Under the pieces are notes generated by a model. The model was not told where the DNA came from, made no database searches, and was given only the letters and a program-made list of their open reading frames with translations. A stretch of DNA of 64,000 bases from Croceimicrobium sp965279135 (GTDB lineage Bacteria > Bacteroidota > Bacteroidia > Flavobacteriales > Schleiferiaceae): NCBI GenBank assembly GCA_965279135.1, contig OZ257133.1, forward strand, positions 2,976,001 through 3,040,000, read 5' to 3'. The position numbers and the translations under genes were made by a program. This document shows positions 26,853 to 35,602 of the stretch, in pieces. The first letter of the stretch is position 1. Each line of letters starts with the position of its first letter.

Positions 26853-28427
26853 TTAATATTTAGCGGCCAATTCCTTGGCTACAGTCTCAATAGTATTCTT
26901 GATCTCATCGGTAAGATTACCGGCTTTTAAAAGATCAAGTACATCGCGGTGTTTGTTGTCCATATAGTCTAAGAACTCTACTTCAAACTCGCGTACCTTG
27001 TTTACTGGTACATTGTTTAATAGAGCCTTGGTTCCTACGTAGATGATTGCCGCTTGCTTCTCCACTGGAAGAGGGCTGTTTACACCTTGCTTTAGGATTT
27101 CCACGTTACGCTGGCCTTTGTTAATTACAGCCATAGTAGCCGCATCAAGGTCAGATCCGAACTTAGCAAATGCTTCCAGTTCACGATACTGCGCCTGGTC
27201 AAGCTTTAAGGTACCAGATACCTTTTTCATCGACTTGATCTGTGCAGAACCACCAACACGAGATACAGAAATACCTACGTTAATCGCAGGACGAACTCCA
27301 GAGTTAAAGAGATCAGACTCCAGGAAGATCTGTCCGTCGGTAATCGAAATTACGTTGGTTGGAATATATGCGGAAACGTCACCTGCCTGAGTTTCGATAA
27401 TTGGAAGGGCGGTTAAAGAACCTCCACCTTTCACTTTATCTTTAAGTGACTCCGGCAAATCGTTCATGTTTTTAGCAACATTGTCGTCGGCAATTACCTT
27501 TGCAGCACGCTCTAATAAACGAGAGTGTAGGTAGAATACATCACCAGGATAAGCCTCGCGACCTGGAGGACGACGAAGAAGTAGGGATACCTCACGATAA
27601 GCTACTGCTTGCTTAGAAAGATCATCATATACGATCAATGCAGGACGACCTGTATCACGGAAATACTCACCAATTGCTGCACCGGCAAACGGAGCATAGA
27701 ACTGCATAGGTGCAGGGTCTGATGCGTTCGCAGCAACAATTACGGTGTAGTCTAAAGCTCCTTTTTCTTCAAGAGTCTTAGCAATACCAGCAACGGTAGA
27801 TCCCTTCTGACCAATAGCTACATAGATACAGAATACTGGTTCTCCAGCATCGTAAAACTCACGTTGGTTGATGATGGTATCGAGTGCTACGGTAGACTTA
27901 CCTGTTTGACGGTCCCCAATGATCAACTCACGCTGACCACGTCCAACTGGGATCATCGCGTCGATTGCTTTAATACCAGTTTGAAGCGGCTCATTTACAG
28001 GCTGACGATAAATTACACCCGGAGCTTTACGCTCAAGAGGCATTTCGAAAGTCTCCCCTTCGATTGGTCCTTTACCATCAATTGGATTACCTAAAGTATC
28101 CACTACCCGGCCCAACATACCTTCACCTACTTTAAGAGAGGCGATCTGACGGGTACGCTTTACAGTAGATCCTTCTTTAATATTCTCGTCGGCACCTAGC
28201 AATACGATACCTACGTTATCTTCTTCCAGGTTAAGAACGATTCCACGTAATCCAGAATCAAATTCCACCAACTCCCCGGCTTGAGCATTGCTCAGCCCAT
28301 ATGCACGGGCAATACCATCACCCACTTGTAGGATAGTTCCAACTTCTTCTAGGTCTGCTTCACTTTTGAAACCTGAAAGTTGGTTTCTTAGAATTGCTGA
28401 TACTTCAGCGGATTTTACTTCAGCCAT
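26853..28427 (-). CDS. atpA: F1Fo ATP synthase subunit alpha
   Basis: A 524-residue F1 subunit with the Walker A motif GDRQTGKST (about residues 171-179), the DDLSKQAVAYRE segment (Walker B region) and the alpha signature PAINVGISVSRVGG with the ADP-contacting arginine. The N-terminal strand region and the C-terminal helical domain are complete. It forms the non-catalytic nucleotide sites of the alpha3beta3 head. Start is an ATG at 28427, 21 bp after atpH. The gene is strongly conserved and unremarkable. Confidence 0.98.
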   Translation of the reverse strand: MAEVKSAEVSAILRNQLSGFKSEADLEEVGTILQVGDGIARAYGLSNAQAGELVEFDSGLRGIVLNLEEDNVGIVLLGADENIKEGSTVKRTRQIASLKVGEGMLGRVVDTLGNPIDGKGPIEGETFEMPLERKAPGVIYRQPVNEPLQTGIKAIDAMIPVGRGQRELIIGDRQTGKSTVALDTIINQREFYDAGEPVFCIYVAIGQKGSTVAGIAKTLEEKGALDYTVIVAANASDPAPMQFYAPFAGAAIGEYFRDTGRPALIVYDDLSKQAVAYREVSLLLRRPPGREAYPGDVFYLHSRLLERAAKVIADDNVAKNMNDLPESLKDKVKGGGSLTALPIIETQAGDVSAYIPTNVISITDGQIFLESDLFNSGVRPAINVGISVSRVGGSAQIKSMKKVSGTLKLDQAQYRELEAFAKFGSDLDAATMAVINKGQRNVEILKQGVNSPLPVEKQAAIIYVGTKALLNNVPVNKVREFEVEFLDYMDNKHRDVLDLLKAGNLTDEIKNTIETVAKELAAKY

Positions 28428-28448
28428 ATTGCTTGAGCTTAATGATCC

Positions 28449-29006
28449 TTAAAAATCTTTGATGTATTGATTGTCTTTAAACTGGCGACGCAATGTCTTT
28501 AATTGATGCGCAAGGCTACCGTTATAGCGTTTGTCGCCAACACGTAAAACCATTCCGCCAATGATATCCTCATTAACCTCCTGGTTTAATTCAACCTCTT
28601 TACCAGTATAGGCAGCTGCTTTCTCTGCAACCGCTTTAATTTCTACTTCACTTAGGGGATAAGCAGTGGTAACTTTTACCCTCTCGATCCCCTTTAAATG
28701 AAGATACATGTCTTCATATCCCTGAGCGATAACGCGTAATGCACCTTCACGACCGTGGTTTACCACAATTTCGAAGAAGCGCTCCGTAATCTTATGGACT
28801 TTAGCGCCAAAAATCTCCTTCAGGATAGCAATCTTCTTATCTGCCTTTACGATAGGGCTAGCCATCACACTTGCAAATTCACGAGAGCCATTTAAAGTAG
28901 CGGCTACCATCTGCATGTCTTTGCGGATAGCTTCTACCTCATTCTGCTCTTGAGCAAGGTCTAACAGTGCCTTTGCGTAAACGCGTCCTAACTTGGTTAC
29001 TACCAT
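28449..29006 (-). CDS. atpH: F1Fo ATP synthase subunit delta
   Basis: A 185-residue protein of the OSCP/delta family: the N-terminal helical bundle begins VTKLGRVYAKALLDLAQEQN, and the C-terminal part has the conserved segment EDIIGGMVLRVGDKRYNGSLAHQL. It joins the peripheral stalk to the top of F1. The ATG lies one base after the TAA of atpF (TAA-C-ATG), pointing to coupled translation. Confidence 0.95.
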   Translation of the reverse strand: MVVTKLGRVYAKALLDLAQEQNEVEAIRKDMQMVAATLNGSREFASVMASPIVKADKKIAILKEIFGAKVHKITERFFEIVVNHGREGALRVIAQGYEDMYLHLKGIERVKVTTAYPLSEVEIKAVAEKAAAYTGKEVELNQEVNEDIIGGMVLRVGDKRYNGSLAHQLKTLRRQFKDNQYIKDF

Positions 29007-29007
29007 G

Positions 29008-29505
29008 TTAGTTGAGTTTAAAGTTGTCTAACTGCTCCTTCACCAAGTTGCCTTGCTTGGTTTTGTCTTCCAACTCTTTGCCAAGAACCATCTCTGCAAT
29101 CTCAATAGACATCTCTGCAACCTGATTCTTAAGGTCGGTTACGGCGGCCATTTTCTCGTTCTGGATTTGCTCCTTAGCGTTGGCAATAATCTTTTCAGCT
29201 TGAGCACTCGCTTCAGACTTAGCATCGCTGATCATTTTGTCTTTGATCTCGCGAGCTTCTTTTAAAATTCCGTCGCGTTCTGCGCGGGCTTCAGCTAAAA
29301 TTCGATCGTTGTCAGCTTGAAGGCGTTCCATCTCTTCACGAGCCTTGTCTGCAGCAGCAAGAGAGTCTTCAATACTCTGTTCGCGCTCCTCAACAGCTCC
29401 TAAGATCGGCTTCCAGGCATATTTGCGTAAAACAAATAAGAGTACTAGAAACAGTAGAAGTTGCCAAAAAAACAAGCCAACTGAAAAATCTTCTAATAAT
29501 GCCAT
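29008..29505 (-). CDS. atpF: F1Fo ATP synthase subunit b
   Basis: A 165-residue peripheral-stalk subunit with one N-terminal transmembrane helix (FFWQLLLFLVLLFVLRKYAW, about residues 12-31) followed by a long charged coiled coil through to the C-terminus. The motif KPILGAVEEREQSIEDSL just after the membrane segment is typical. Two copies dimerise to hold the stator. It sits between atpE and atpH in normal order. Confidence 0.96.
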   Translation of the reverse strand: MALLEDFSVGLFFWQLLLFLVLLFVLRKYAWKPILGAVEEREQSIEDSLAAADKAREEMERLQADNDRILAEARAERDGILKEAREIKDKMISDAKSEASAQAEKIIANAKEQIQNEKMAAVTDLKNQVAEMSIEIAEMVLGKELEDKTKQGNLVKEQLDNFKLN

Positions 29506-29590
29506 TTTAAATCTTTAATTCGGTTTGATATTGGGAAATCAAGGGCGACAGCCAACCGCTGCTCACCCTTGATCTCAAGCCTTTTGGTTC

Positions 29591-29788
29591 TTAAACTGCA
29601 AAAAGAGCAGCGAAACCAATACCTTCGATAAGTGCAGCAGCAATAATCATTGCAGTCTGAATCTTACCGGTTGCTTCAGGTTGACGAGCAATGGCTTCCA
29701 TAGCGGAACCACCAATACGACCGATACCGATACCAGCACCGATTACTACCAAACCTGCACCTACAATTTCAGGAATCATGTTTTCCAT
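29591..29788 (-). CDS. atpE: F1Fo ATP synthase subunit c
   Basis: A 65-residue proteolipid forming the rotor ring. Two transmembrane helices are linked by the polar loop ARQPEATGK. The ion-carrying carboxylate is Glu55 in ALIEGIGF. The glycine-rich first helix (VIGAGIGIGRIGG) is canonical. Nothing in the ion-binding site clearly points to sodium; protons are assumed. Start ATG at 29788. Confidence 0.97.
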   Translation of the reverse strand: MENMIPEIVGAGLVVIGAGIGIGRIGGSAMEAIARQPEATGKIQTAMIIAAALIEGIGFAALFAV

Positions 29789-29822
29789 GGTCTGTGTTTG
29801 AATTAAGCATTAATAAAAAGTC

Positions 29823-30905
29823 TTAGTGGTGATCATCGTGTTCCTCCACCGCTGAACCAAAATAAAGCGCGGATAACATCGTGAAAATATATGCCTGTAA
29901 GAAGGCCACCAACAATTCTATAATTGATAAAAAGAAGGTCAAACTGAAGAAAGCTCCTTTAGCACCCCAGTTCGTAAAAATGAAAATGATTCCGATAATA
30001 CTTATGATTACCGTATGACCAGCCAGGATGTTGGCATACAAACGAATCATTAAGGAGAAAGGCTTTACAAATACACCAATAATTTCAATTGGCATTAAGG
30101 CTACACGGAATATATAAGGCACCCCAGGCATCCAGAAAATGTGCCCCCAATAAGACTTTTTACCACTAAACTGCGTGATAAAAAAGGTAATCAAGGCCAG
30201 GCCTAAAGTAACCGCAATGTTTCCGGTAATGTTAATCCCCAATGGAGTTTGACCAATAAGGTTGGCAATCCAAATGAAGAAGAATACTGTTAAAAGATAT
30301 GGCATGAAACGCTTATAGTGCTTCTCACCGATGTTAGGACGAGCAATATCGTCGCGAACTAAGATTACTAAGGGCTCTAAGAATTTTGAAAACCCGCGGG
30401 GAACCAAATCACGCTTGTAGCGCTTGGCCATACCTCCAAACATTAGAAGAAGTAAGATTCCAACCAGGATGGTACTAAAAACAGTTTTAGTAATTGAAAA
30501 ATCAATAGGCCTTTCATTGCTAACATGATGCTCCTCATCATAATGAATATGACCCTCGGCATCAGTACTAAAAATCTTACTGTGATAGAGTTTAAAATAG
30601 GAGCCTTTACTTTCTACTACGCCATTCTCCTCATGATGAAAGGCCGAGGACATGAAAAAGTGCAACTGTCCGTCCCAAAGAATAATAGGTAACGGAAACT
30701 CCACTGAGGTACCATTTGCATGATCTCCCCAAAGGTGAAAACTGTGACTATCCTTGAGGTGATGTTCCTTTACTTCGTTGATTTGCTCCTTGATGCCTTT
30801 TTCGCCATGATCTTCGTGCGTATCATGTCCATCACTTGCGGCAGCCGTCCATGAAAAGGAAAGGGCTAAAAGGAAAGTAAAGAATCCGAATCTTTTAGTC
30901 TGCAT
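29823..30905 (-). CDS. atpB: F1Fo ATP synthase subunit a
   Basis: A 360-residue Fo channel subunit. It begins with a cleavable-looking signal (MQTKRFGFFTFLLALSFSW) and then a His- and Glu-rich extramembrane stretch (DGHDTHEDHGEKG) seen in Bacteroidota versions and missing from E. coli. The conserved helix MIRLYANILAGH holds the essential arginine. The C-terminus is also His-rich (EEHDDHH). A -7 promoter box lies 34 bp upstream at 30939-30946, so the gene may have its own promoter in addition to read-through. Confidence 0.96.
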   Translation of the reverse strand: MQTKRFGFFTFLLALSFSWTAAASDGHDTHEDHGEKGIKEQINEVKEHHLKDSHSFHLWGDHANGTSVEFPLPIILWDGQLHFFMSSAFHHEENGVVESKGSYFKLYHSKIFSTDAEGHIHYDEEHHVSNERPIDFSITKTVFSTILVGILLLLMFGGMAKRYKRDLVPRGFSKFLEPLVILVRDDIARPNIGEKHYKRFMPYLLTVFFFIWIANLIGQTPLGINITGNIAVTLGLALITFFITQFSGKKSYWGHIFWMPGVPYIFRVALMPIEIIGVFVKPFSLMIRLYANILAGHTVIISIIGIIFIFTNWGAKGAFFSLTFFLSIIELLVAFLQAYIFTMLSALYFGSAVEEHDDHH

Positions 30906-30917
30906 AACTCGGCGTTC

Positions 30918-30969
30918 AGTGGTCGTTTAAAATCAGCGCAAAAGTAAACATATTTGCTTTCCGACCACT
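30918..30969 (-). promoter_or_regulatory. Inverted repeat around a -7 box upstream of atpB
   Basis: AGTGGTCG at 30918-30925 and its exact complement CGACCACT at 30962-30969 flank the minus-strand box TACTTTTG (30939-30946), a full match to TAnnTTTG. This could be a promoter with an operator on each side, or the base of a long hairpin in a read-through transcript. No -33 box is evident. Confidence 0.4.
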
Positions 30970-30990
30970 TAATTTTTAAGCCTTCTTTTT

Positions 30991-31377
30991 TCAGTCCTGA
31001 TTTAAGGTTTTTAGCAGGATAAAAGATTTAAAACTAAGGGCTAAGATATATGGGATGAAAAAGGAAGCGAACTCCGCAATTGACATCTCGCCATCCTCCT
31101 TATAGGCGGGATAAAAAACCAGAAAAAACACGAGGAACTTAAGACCGCTACCCCCCATAAAGATGAAGCCCAGATAATCCTTCTGCTTCTTCGCAATCCG
31201 AAGCATAACTGTTAGTATAATCTCGGCTACTATTAAATTAAACAGGTAGGCTTGCCAAAGCAAATTCTCACTAAGGCTCTTTCCGTCATTTATCACAAAA
31301 TATGCGTGAGCGGAGAAGGCCAATACAAACAATGCAAATAAAAAAAGTTGAGGAAAGCGAAGAATTCTGCTATTCAT
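30991..31377 (-). CDS. Small membrane protein of the atp cluster (DUF6168-like)
   Basis: A 128-residue protein with four predicted transmembrane helices (about 10-28, 40-59, 69-87, 103-122) and a basic loop IAKKQKD between the second and third. A small membrane protein at this position, between the AtpZ gene and atpB, is usual in Flavobacteriales; from position and topology I link it to DUF6168, but I cannot confirm the family. It overlaps the AtpZ gene by 8 bp, so its translation is coupled to it. A role in Fo assembly is inferred only from location. Confidence 0.75.
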   Translation of the reverse strand: MNSRILRFPQLFLFALFVLAFSAHAYFVINDGKSLSENLLWQAYLFNLIVAEIILTVMLRIAKKQKDYLGFIFMGGSGLKFLVFFLVFYPAYKEDGEMSIAEFASFFIPYILALSFKSFILLKTLNQD

Positions 31378-31612
31378 CCTGATCGGATTTAATACCCTTT
31401 AAAAAAAGATAAAGCCCCAGGGACATTCCAAGCAAGGTGCCCAACAATGTAAACCAGGGTTTTTCAAATGATTGATTGGCATCTAGCCATTTACCTCCAT
31501 AGGCACCTAAAAAAATCATGGCGCCCATTTGTAAGCCTAAACTGGAATACTTGGCGTAAGACTTAAGAGATTTTCTCAGCTCGTCTTGGTTCTTTTTGGG
31601 AGCTTTCATCAT
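31370..31612 (-). CDS. AtpZ/AtpI family protein
   Basis: An 80-residue protein with two transmembrane helices (about 26-42 and 53-69). The motif YSSLGLQMGAMIFLGAYGGKWLD is characteristic of AtpZ/AtpI proteins, which help c-ring assembly or magnesium handling for the ATP synthase. Two consecutive ATG codons occur at the start (31612 and 31609). Its first 50 bp overlap the end of the bactofilin gene in another frame, and its end overlaps the next gene by 8 bp. Confidence 0.88.
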   Translation of the reverse strand: MMKAPKKNQDELRKSLKSYAKYSSLGLQMGAMIFLGAYGGKWLDANQSFEKPWFTLLGTLLGMSLGLYLFLKGIKSDQDE

Positions 31613-31979
31613 TATGAATTTCTCGAACTACAGCTCCCATTTTGCAAGAACCGCTGAATTCGGCTCCTGGCTCAATGGCCAACTTGATGGTGAAAATATC
31701 TCCCTCCACTCTTGCGGAAGCTTCAAGATTTAATAAGTCTTCTACGATCATGGTCCCTTCTAACCTTCCGGAAATTCGGGCAGAACCACATTTAACCTCG
31801 CCTTTTACCAATCCCTTTTGACCGATAACCAGCTTTCCGGTAATGTTAATATTGCCATTTATTTGACCGTCAACGCGAAAGTCTCCCTCAGAACTCACGT
31901 TCCCTTCTATAGATGTTCCCTGCAATATGCGGTTGCTACTGCTCGGGCTCACATTATCTTCTTTAGTTTTCTTGATCAT
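31563..31979 (-). CDS. Bactofilin (polymer-forming cytoskeletal protein)
   Basis: A 138-residue protein with the bactofilin beta-helix core: LQGTSIEGNVSSEGDFRVDG, then repeated six-residue rungs such as GNINITGKLVIGQKG and VKCGSARISGRLEGT. Short disordered tails lie on either side. Bactofilins polymerise without nucleotide and scaffold cell-wall or envelope machinery. It starts 3 bp after the porW/sprE stop codon, and its last 50 bp overlap the AtpZ gene. Confidence 0.93.
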   Translation of the reverse strand: MIKKTKEDNVSPSSSNRILQGTSIEGNVSSEGDFRVDGQINGNINITGKLVIGQKGLVKGEVKCGSARISGRLEGTMIVEDLLNLEASARVEGDIFTIKLAIEPGAEFSGSCKMGAVVREIHNDESSQKEPRRAEKIS

Positions 31980-31982
31980 AGC

Positions 31983-34583
31983 CTATTGCTCGTAATGTTC
32001 CTCGAAAAATTCCTTGTATCCCTTAATATCCTGTGCCTTATAAAAGGCGGTAAAATTGGAGTTCGAAATTACAAATTGTTCGAAACTCAGCGAAAGAAGT
32101 TCTAATTCAAGTGGTTTCTCATTAATTAAAGCCCTTAAATAGCTTTCCGCTTGATTCTTATTTGCTAGTCCGCTCACCATTATCACCTGCCATTCGGTGC
32201 CCATTAAAATCTTCTTCACCATCAACTTTATTGACGGGAAGTACTTAGAGTTAAAGTTTGAAAGTTCAATGGAAATCTTATTGGCATTAGCGCGCTTATT
32301 TGGAACTAAAAGCACATAGCGATGCATCCCGGTAAAGTCGGTTCGGTAATTAGACGTGGAGTTCTTTCCCTTCTTCTCTTCCGGAGCATTTTCTCCTGAC
32401 CCCATTGCACTAAGAACTTTTTGAGCCTCGCTCGACTCATTAGTTTGAGGGAAACGCTTTAGCACTTCCTGAAGGGCAAGCTTCAACCTATCCATATTAC
32501 GCAAGCCTGCCTCGCAATACGCTCTTAGGAGAAAAAACCTTGCGCCATATCGGCTATCTTCATATTTCTCAATACCCTTTAAACACTGAGAGAGTGCCGT
32601 GCTATAACGCTTGTTCTCATACTGGGCATAGGCGGAAGCATAAGCCTGTTTTGCCTCTGATTCATCTACTTCCTTAATTTCTTTTCCTTCATTCAGTATG
32701 AGATAGGCATACTCCGATTCGGGATAAAGACTAAGTATTTTATTCTTATAAATATCTCTTTGCTTCTCGTCTTCAAGTTCCACGTAAACCCGGTATAGGA
32801 TATACCAGGCTTTAGGTCGATCTTCTAAATCCGGATAGCGCTTTAAAAGATCAAGAATACTTTCCGCTGCGGCTGGGAGATCCTTTATTTCCTCTTTATA
32901 AAGTAATCCGTTATCAAACAAGGCTGCTACAATCAGCGCATGGCTAGAGTCCATTGAGGCGGAGTCCATTGGAATTTGAGCCAGATAGGTTGTGGGATCA
33001 TAGCGCGGGTCAAGCTTTTCTTCCTCCTGCTCTTGCGGGTCCTCTTCGTTAGACGTGTCCAAAGTGGGATCGCGCAACACGACCGATTTATCCTTTCTAC
33101 GCCAATTATCTTCCAGCTTCCGATTACCCCATTTGCTGACAAAAGCCGAAACTCCGTTGGATCTCAAGGTTGGATTATAGAAGTAGAATTGCTGGTTTGC
33201 TGAGCCCATTCCGGCCAGGCCCCCCGGTCCGGACTGCCCATTTCCTGCATTAAAGGCCAGTTCGTCCATCCCTCTTTCTTGCTCCATTAAAGCTTCAAGA
33301 TCCGCCTCCTTTAAATCTTCAATGATGTCCTCAATGATGGCTAATTGTTGTTTTTCAGAGAGTAAGGCCAATCCCTGTAAACTGTCTTGTAGGGCTATAG
33401 TCTGAAGATTAGCCACCAAGCGGCTCAGACTCTTTTTAAGCACCTCTACCATTTTATATTTCGGATGCTCTTTAGGCAGAAACTGATAACAACTGTCATA
33501 GTAAGCCTGGGCTTGCTCGTAGATCTTCTCATCGAATCGAATTTCTGCTAACCACAAATAGCTCAAGCCCTTCTGCTTGTTGTTTTGAGTGCTCACGCGA
33601 ATGGATCGATTCAGAAAACCATCGCGATCCATATCATCGCGCAGTTTTTCCGCGACCTCCGCCATCACATAATAGATCTGGTCGCGATTATCATAATTCT
33701 TCTCATCCCGAAGCATCTTCTCCAAAGCCTCATAGGCATTATCAGGGTCCATAAGGTTAACATCGTAGTTCCGAGCCTGATTCAATTGTGCATTGAATAA
33801 TAACTCATACGGTGGGCCTTTTCTAATTACTCTTTCAAAAAGCTGACTCGCTTCGTAGTCGCGGCCTAACTTGGCCTGAAGCTGTCCGCAGATATAGAGC
33901 CAACGCAATTCCAACTCGCGTTCTTCTGTTTTCTCAGCCGCCTGGATTAACAATTGATAGGCATTCTCCAAATTCCCCTGAACAAACTCAAGGTGAGCAA
34001 AAGCCGCAAACACATCAGCATTCAAATGCTTGGACAAGGTTCGGTTGGTATAGAGCTTGTCGAAACGGGCCTTCGCGGGGATGTAATTCTCCATCGCCGT
34101 TTCTGTCTTCGCCGCCCAAAGCTCCGCTTCAGCACGAATCTCTCCATCGCGGAACTTTTGAATCACATAGTTGAAAGTTTCCAGGGCAGAAGCATAGTCA
34201 CGATTATAATAATGGGCCTTACCCATTAATAAGTAGGCATCATCGATGTAGTTATTCTTCTGCTTACCATCAATAAGCATGGAATGATTCTTAATCGTTT
34301 TCGCGCCTTTCTCCAGACATTTCTCTAAATCCGGCTTTACCGCCGTATAGGTTTCTTCCGTACCTTCTCTGTAAATCGATAGGAAGCCATCATAATCATC
34401 AACATGCTGCGTCCTTAATTGAGTTTGAGCCTTTATTAATGCCTGATCCCCGTTAAATAAAATATTGTACTTACTCACCATACGGTGATAGGTACGAGAG
34501 GTGTACAAATCCTTAGTTCGGGAACAAGAGACCAAAACCAGAAGAGGTACTAGGAAAATGAATAAAACTCGGGCCGATTTCAA
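31983..34583 (-). CDS. porW: T9SS/gliding TPR lipoprotein PorW/SprE
   Basis: An 866-residue outer-envelope lipoprotein made of many TPR helices, close in size and sequence character to SprE of Flavobacterium johnsoniae and PorW of Porphyromonas. Typical is the N-terminal YHRMVSKYNILFNGDQALIKA after the lipobox. These proteins link the T9SS motor and outer-membrane complex and are needed for secretion and gliding. No ATG is near. A TTG at 34583 yields MKSARVLFIFLVPLLVLVSC, a standard lipoprotein signal with Cys20; a TTG at 34616 is possible but would start only a few nt after a -7 box (34625-34632). The middle has a low-complexity Gly/Asn patch (NAGNGQSGPGGLAGMG). It heads the bactofilin-AtpZ-atp cluster. 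Confidence 0.87.
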   Translation of the reverse strand: MKSARVLFIFLVPLLVLVSCSRTKDLYTSRTYHRMVSKYNILFNGDQALIKAQTQLRTQHVDDYDGFLSIYREGTEETYTAVKPDLEKCLEKGAKTIKNHSMLIDGKQKNNYIDDAYLLMGKAHYYNRDYASALETFNYVIQKFRDGEIRAEAELWAAKTETAMENYIPAKARFDKLYTNRTLSKHLNADVFAAFAHLEFVQGNLENAYQLLIQAAEKTEERELELRWLYICGQLQAKLGRDYEASQLFERVIRKGPPYELLFNAQLNQARNYDVNLMDPDNAYEALEKMLRDEKNYDNRDQIYYVMAEVAEKLRDDMDRDGFLNRSIRVSTQNNKQKGLSYLWLAEIRFDEKIYEQAQAYYDSCYQFLPKEHPKYKMVEVLKKSLSRLVANLQTIALQDSLQGLALLSEKQQLAIIEDIIEDLKEADLEALMEQERGMDELAFNAGNGQSGPGGLAGMGSANQQFYFYNPTLRSNGVSAFVSKWGNRKLEDNWRRKDKSVVLRDPTLDTSNEEDPQEQEEEKLDPRYDPTTYLAQIPMDSASMDSSHALIVAALFDNGLLYKEEIKDLPAAAESILDLLKRYPDLEDRPKAWYILYRVYVELEDEKQRDIYKNKILSLYPESEYAYLILNEGKEIKEVDESEAKQAYASAYAQYENKRYSTALSQCLKGIEKYEDSRYGARFFLLRAYCEAGLRNMDRLKLALQEVLKRFPQTNESSEAQKVLSAMGSGENAPEEKKGKNSTSNYRTDFTGMHRYVLLVPNKRANANKISIELSNFNSKYFPSIKLMVKKILMGTEWQVIMVSGLANKNQAESYLRALINEKPLELELLSLSFEQFVISNSNFTAFYKAQDIKGYKEFFEEHYEQ

Positions 34584-34624
34584 ATGATGGCGTATTCGGT
34601 TCGGGGTGTTTAACAACTAAAGCG

Positions 34625-34659
34625 CAAAAATATTGTAATCTAAATACTAAGCTTCCAAA
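34625..34659 (-). promoter_or_regulatory. Candidate promoter of porW/sprE and the downstream cluster
   Basis: On the minus strand TATTTTTG (34625-34632) fits TAnnTTTG fully, and a TTTG lies at 34656-34659, giving a 23-nt spacer. The predicted start of transcription near 34618 leaves about 35 nt of leader if translation begins at the TTG at 34583. Confidence 0.4.
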
Positions 34660-34734
34660 AGAGACGCTTTTAAGCAAAAAGCTATTTTGACTGATTCATT
34701 CCTGCTCAAGAGTGGATTTTAGATATTTGCACTA

Positions 34735-35601
34735 ATGGCAAAAGACCGCAAGGAATCCAATAAGGTAATATCCAAGCTTCGTAACAAATACCGGCTGGTT
34801 ATTCTAAATGATGACACTTTCGAAGAGAAGCTAAGTTTTAAACTAAGCCGTTTGAATGTTTTCGTTGTCTCCGGTCTTACGGGTATCCTTCTAATTTTGG
34901 GCACCACCCTTCTAATTGCCTTTACTCCACTTCGTGAATATATCCCCGGCTATTCGAGTACTAAACTGAAGCGGGATGCCCTCCGCCTGGCCAGAGTTAC
35001 GGATAGCGTTGAAAGCCAATTGAGTTTTAATGCGCGTTACCTTGAGAATTTACAAGGGATCATAAATGGAAAGGCTCCCTTGGACCTGAGTGATAGTGAT
35101 GTCATTGACAGCTTAAATCAGGTAGATCTGGAATACAGCCCCAGCGAAGAAGATTCGATACTAAGGCGTTTGGTAGAAGAAGAGGAACGCTTTAACGTGC
35201 CAGTTGGAGGCGAAGGCAACATTAAATTGCGCAGTTTAAATTTCTTTTCTCCTATAAAGGGATTGGTAACCAATAAATTTAAGCCCGAGGAGGATCACCT
35301 GGGGGTGGATATTGTGGCCAAGGAAAATGAAGTGATAAAAGCGGCACAGGAGGGAAGTGTGATTTTCTCAGAATGGACTGCTGAAACGGGCTATGTGATT
35401 ATCATTCAACACGCGGAGAAATTCATTTCTGTTTACAAACACAACTCTGCTTTGCTCAAAGAGCAAGGTGAAGAGGTGAGCTCAGGGGAACCGATTGCCA
35501 TTATCGGTAATACCGGTGAGTTCAGTACTGGTCCACACCTACATTTTGAGCTATGGTTTAATGGATATCCTGTAGATCCTCAGGATTACATTCTATTCTA
35601 A
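34735..35601 (+). CDS. M23-family (LytM) peptidase, membrane-anchored
   Basis: A 288-residue protein with a cytoplasmic N-terminus, one transmembrane helix (about 41-63), a helical stretch, and a C-terminal M23 domain. Zinc ligands are visible in HLGVD and in the final HLHFELW, with TGPHLHFE intact, so it is likely an active DD-endopeptidase acting on peptidoglycan cross-links or an activator of amidases. Its stop codon is separated from that of convergent rnhA by one base. The near-match GATATTTG 5 nt before the ATG could be a -7 box. Confidence 0.9.
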   Translation: MAKDRKESNKVISKLRNKYRLVILNDDTFEEKLSFKLSRLNVFVVSGLTGILLILGTTLLIAFTPLREYIPGYSSTKLKRDALRLARVTDSVESQLSFNARYLENLQGIINGKAPLDLSDSDVIDSLNQVDLEYSPSEEDSILRRLVEEEERFNVPVGGEGNIKLRSLNFFSPIKGLVTNKFKPEEDHLGVDIVAKENEVIKAAQEGSVIFSEWTAETGYVIIIQHAEKFISVYKHNSALLKEQGEEVSSGEPIAIIGNTGEFSTGPHLHFELWFNGYPVDPQDYILF

Positions 35602-35602
35602 A

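Noticed and set aside
31563..31612. Possible frameshift joining bactofilin and AtpZ, given their 50-bp overlap
   Set aside because: Each protein is complete with its own family start and end; the overlap is a true gene overlap, not a broken fusion.
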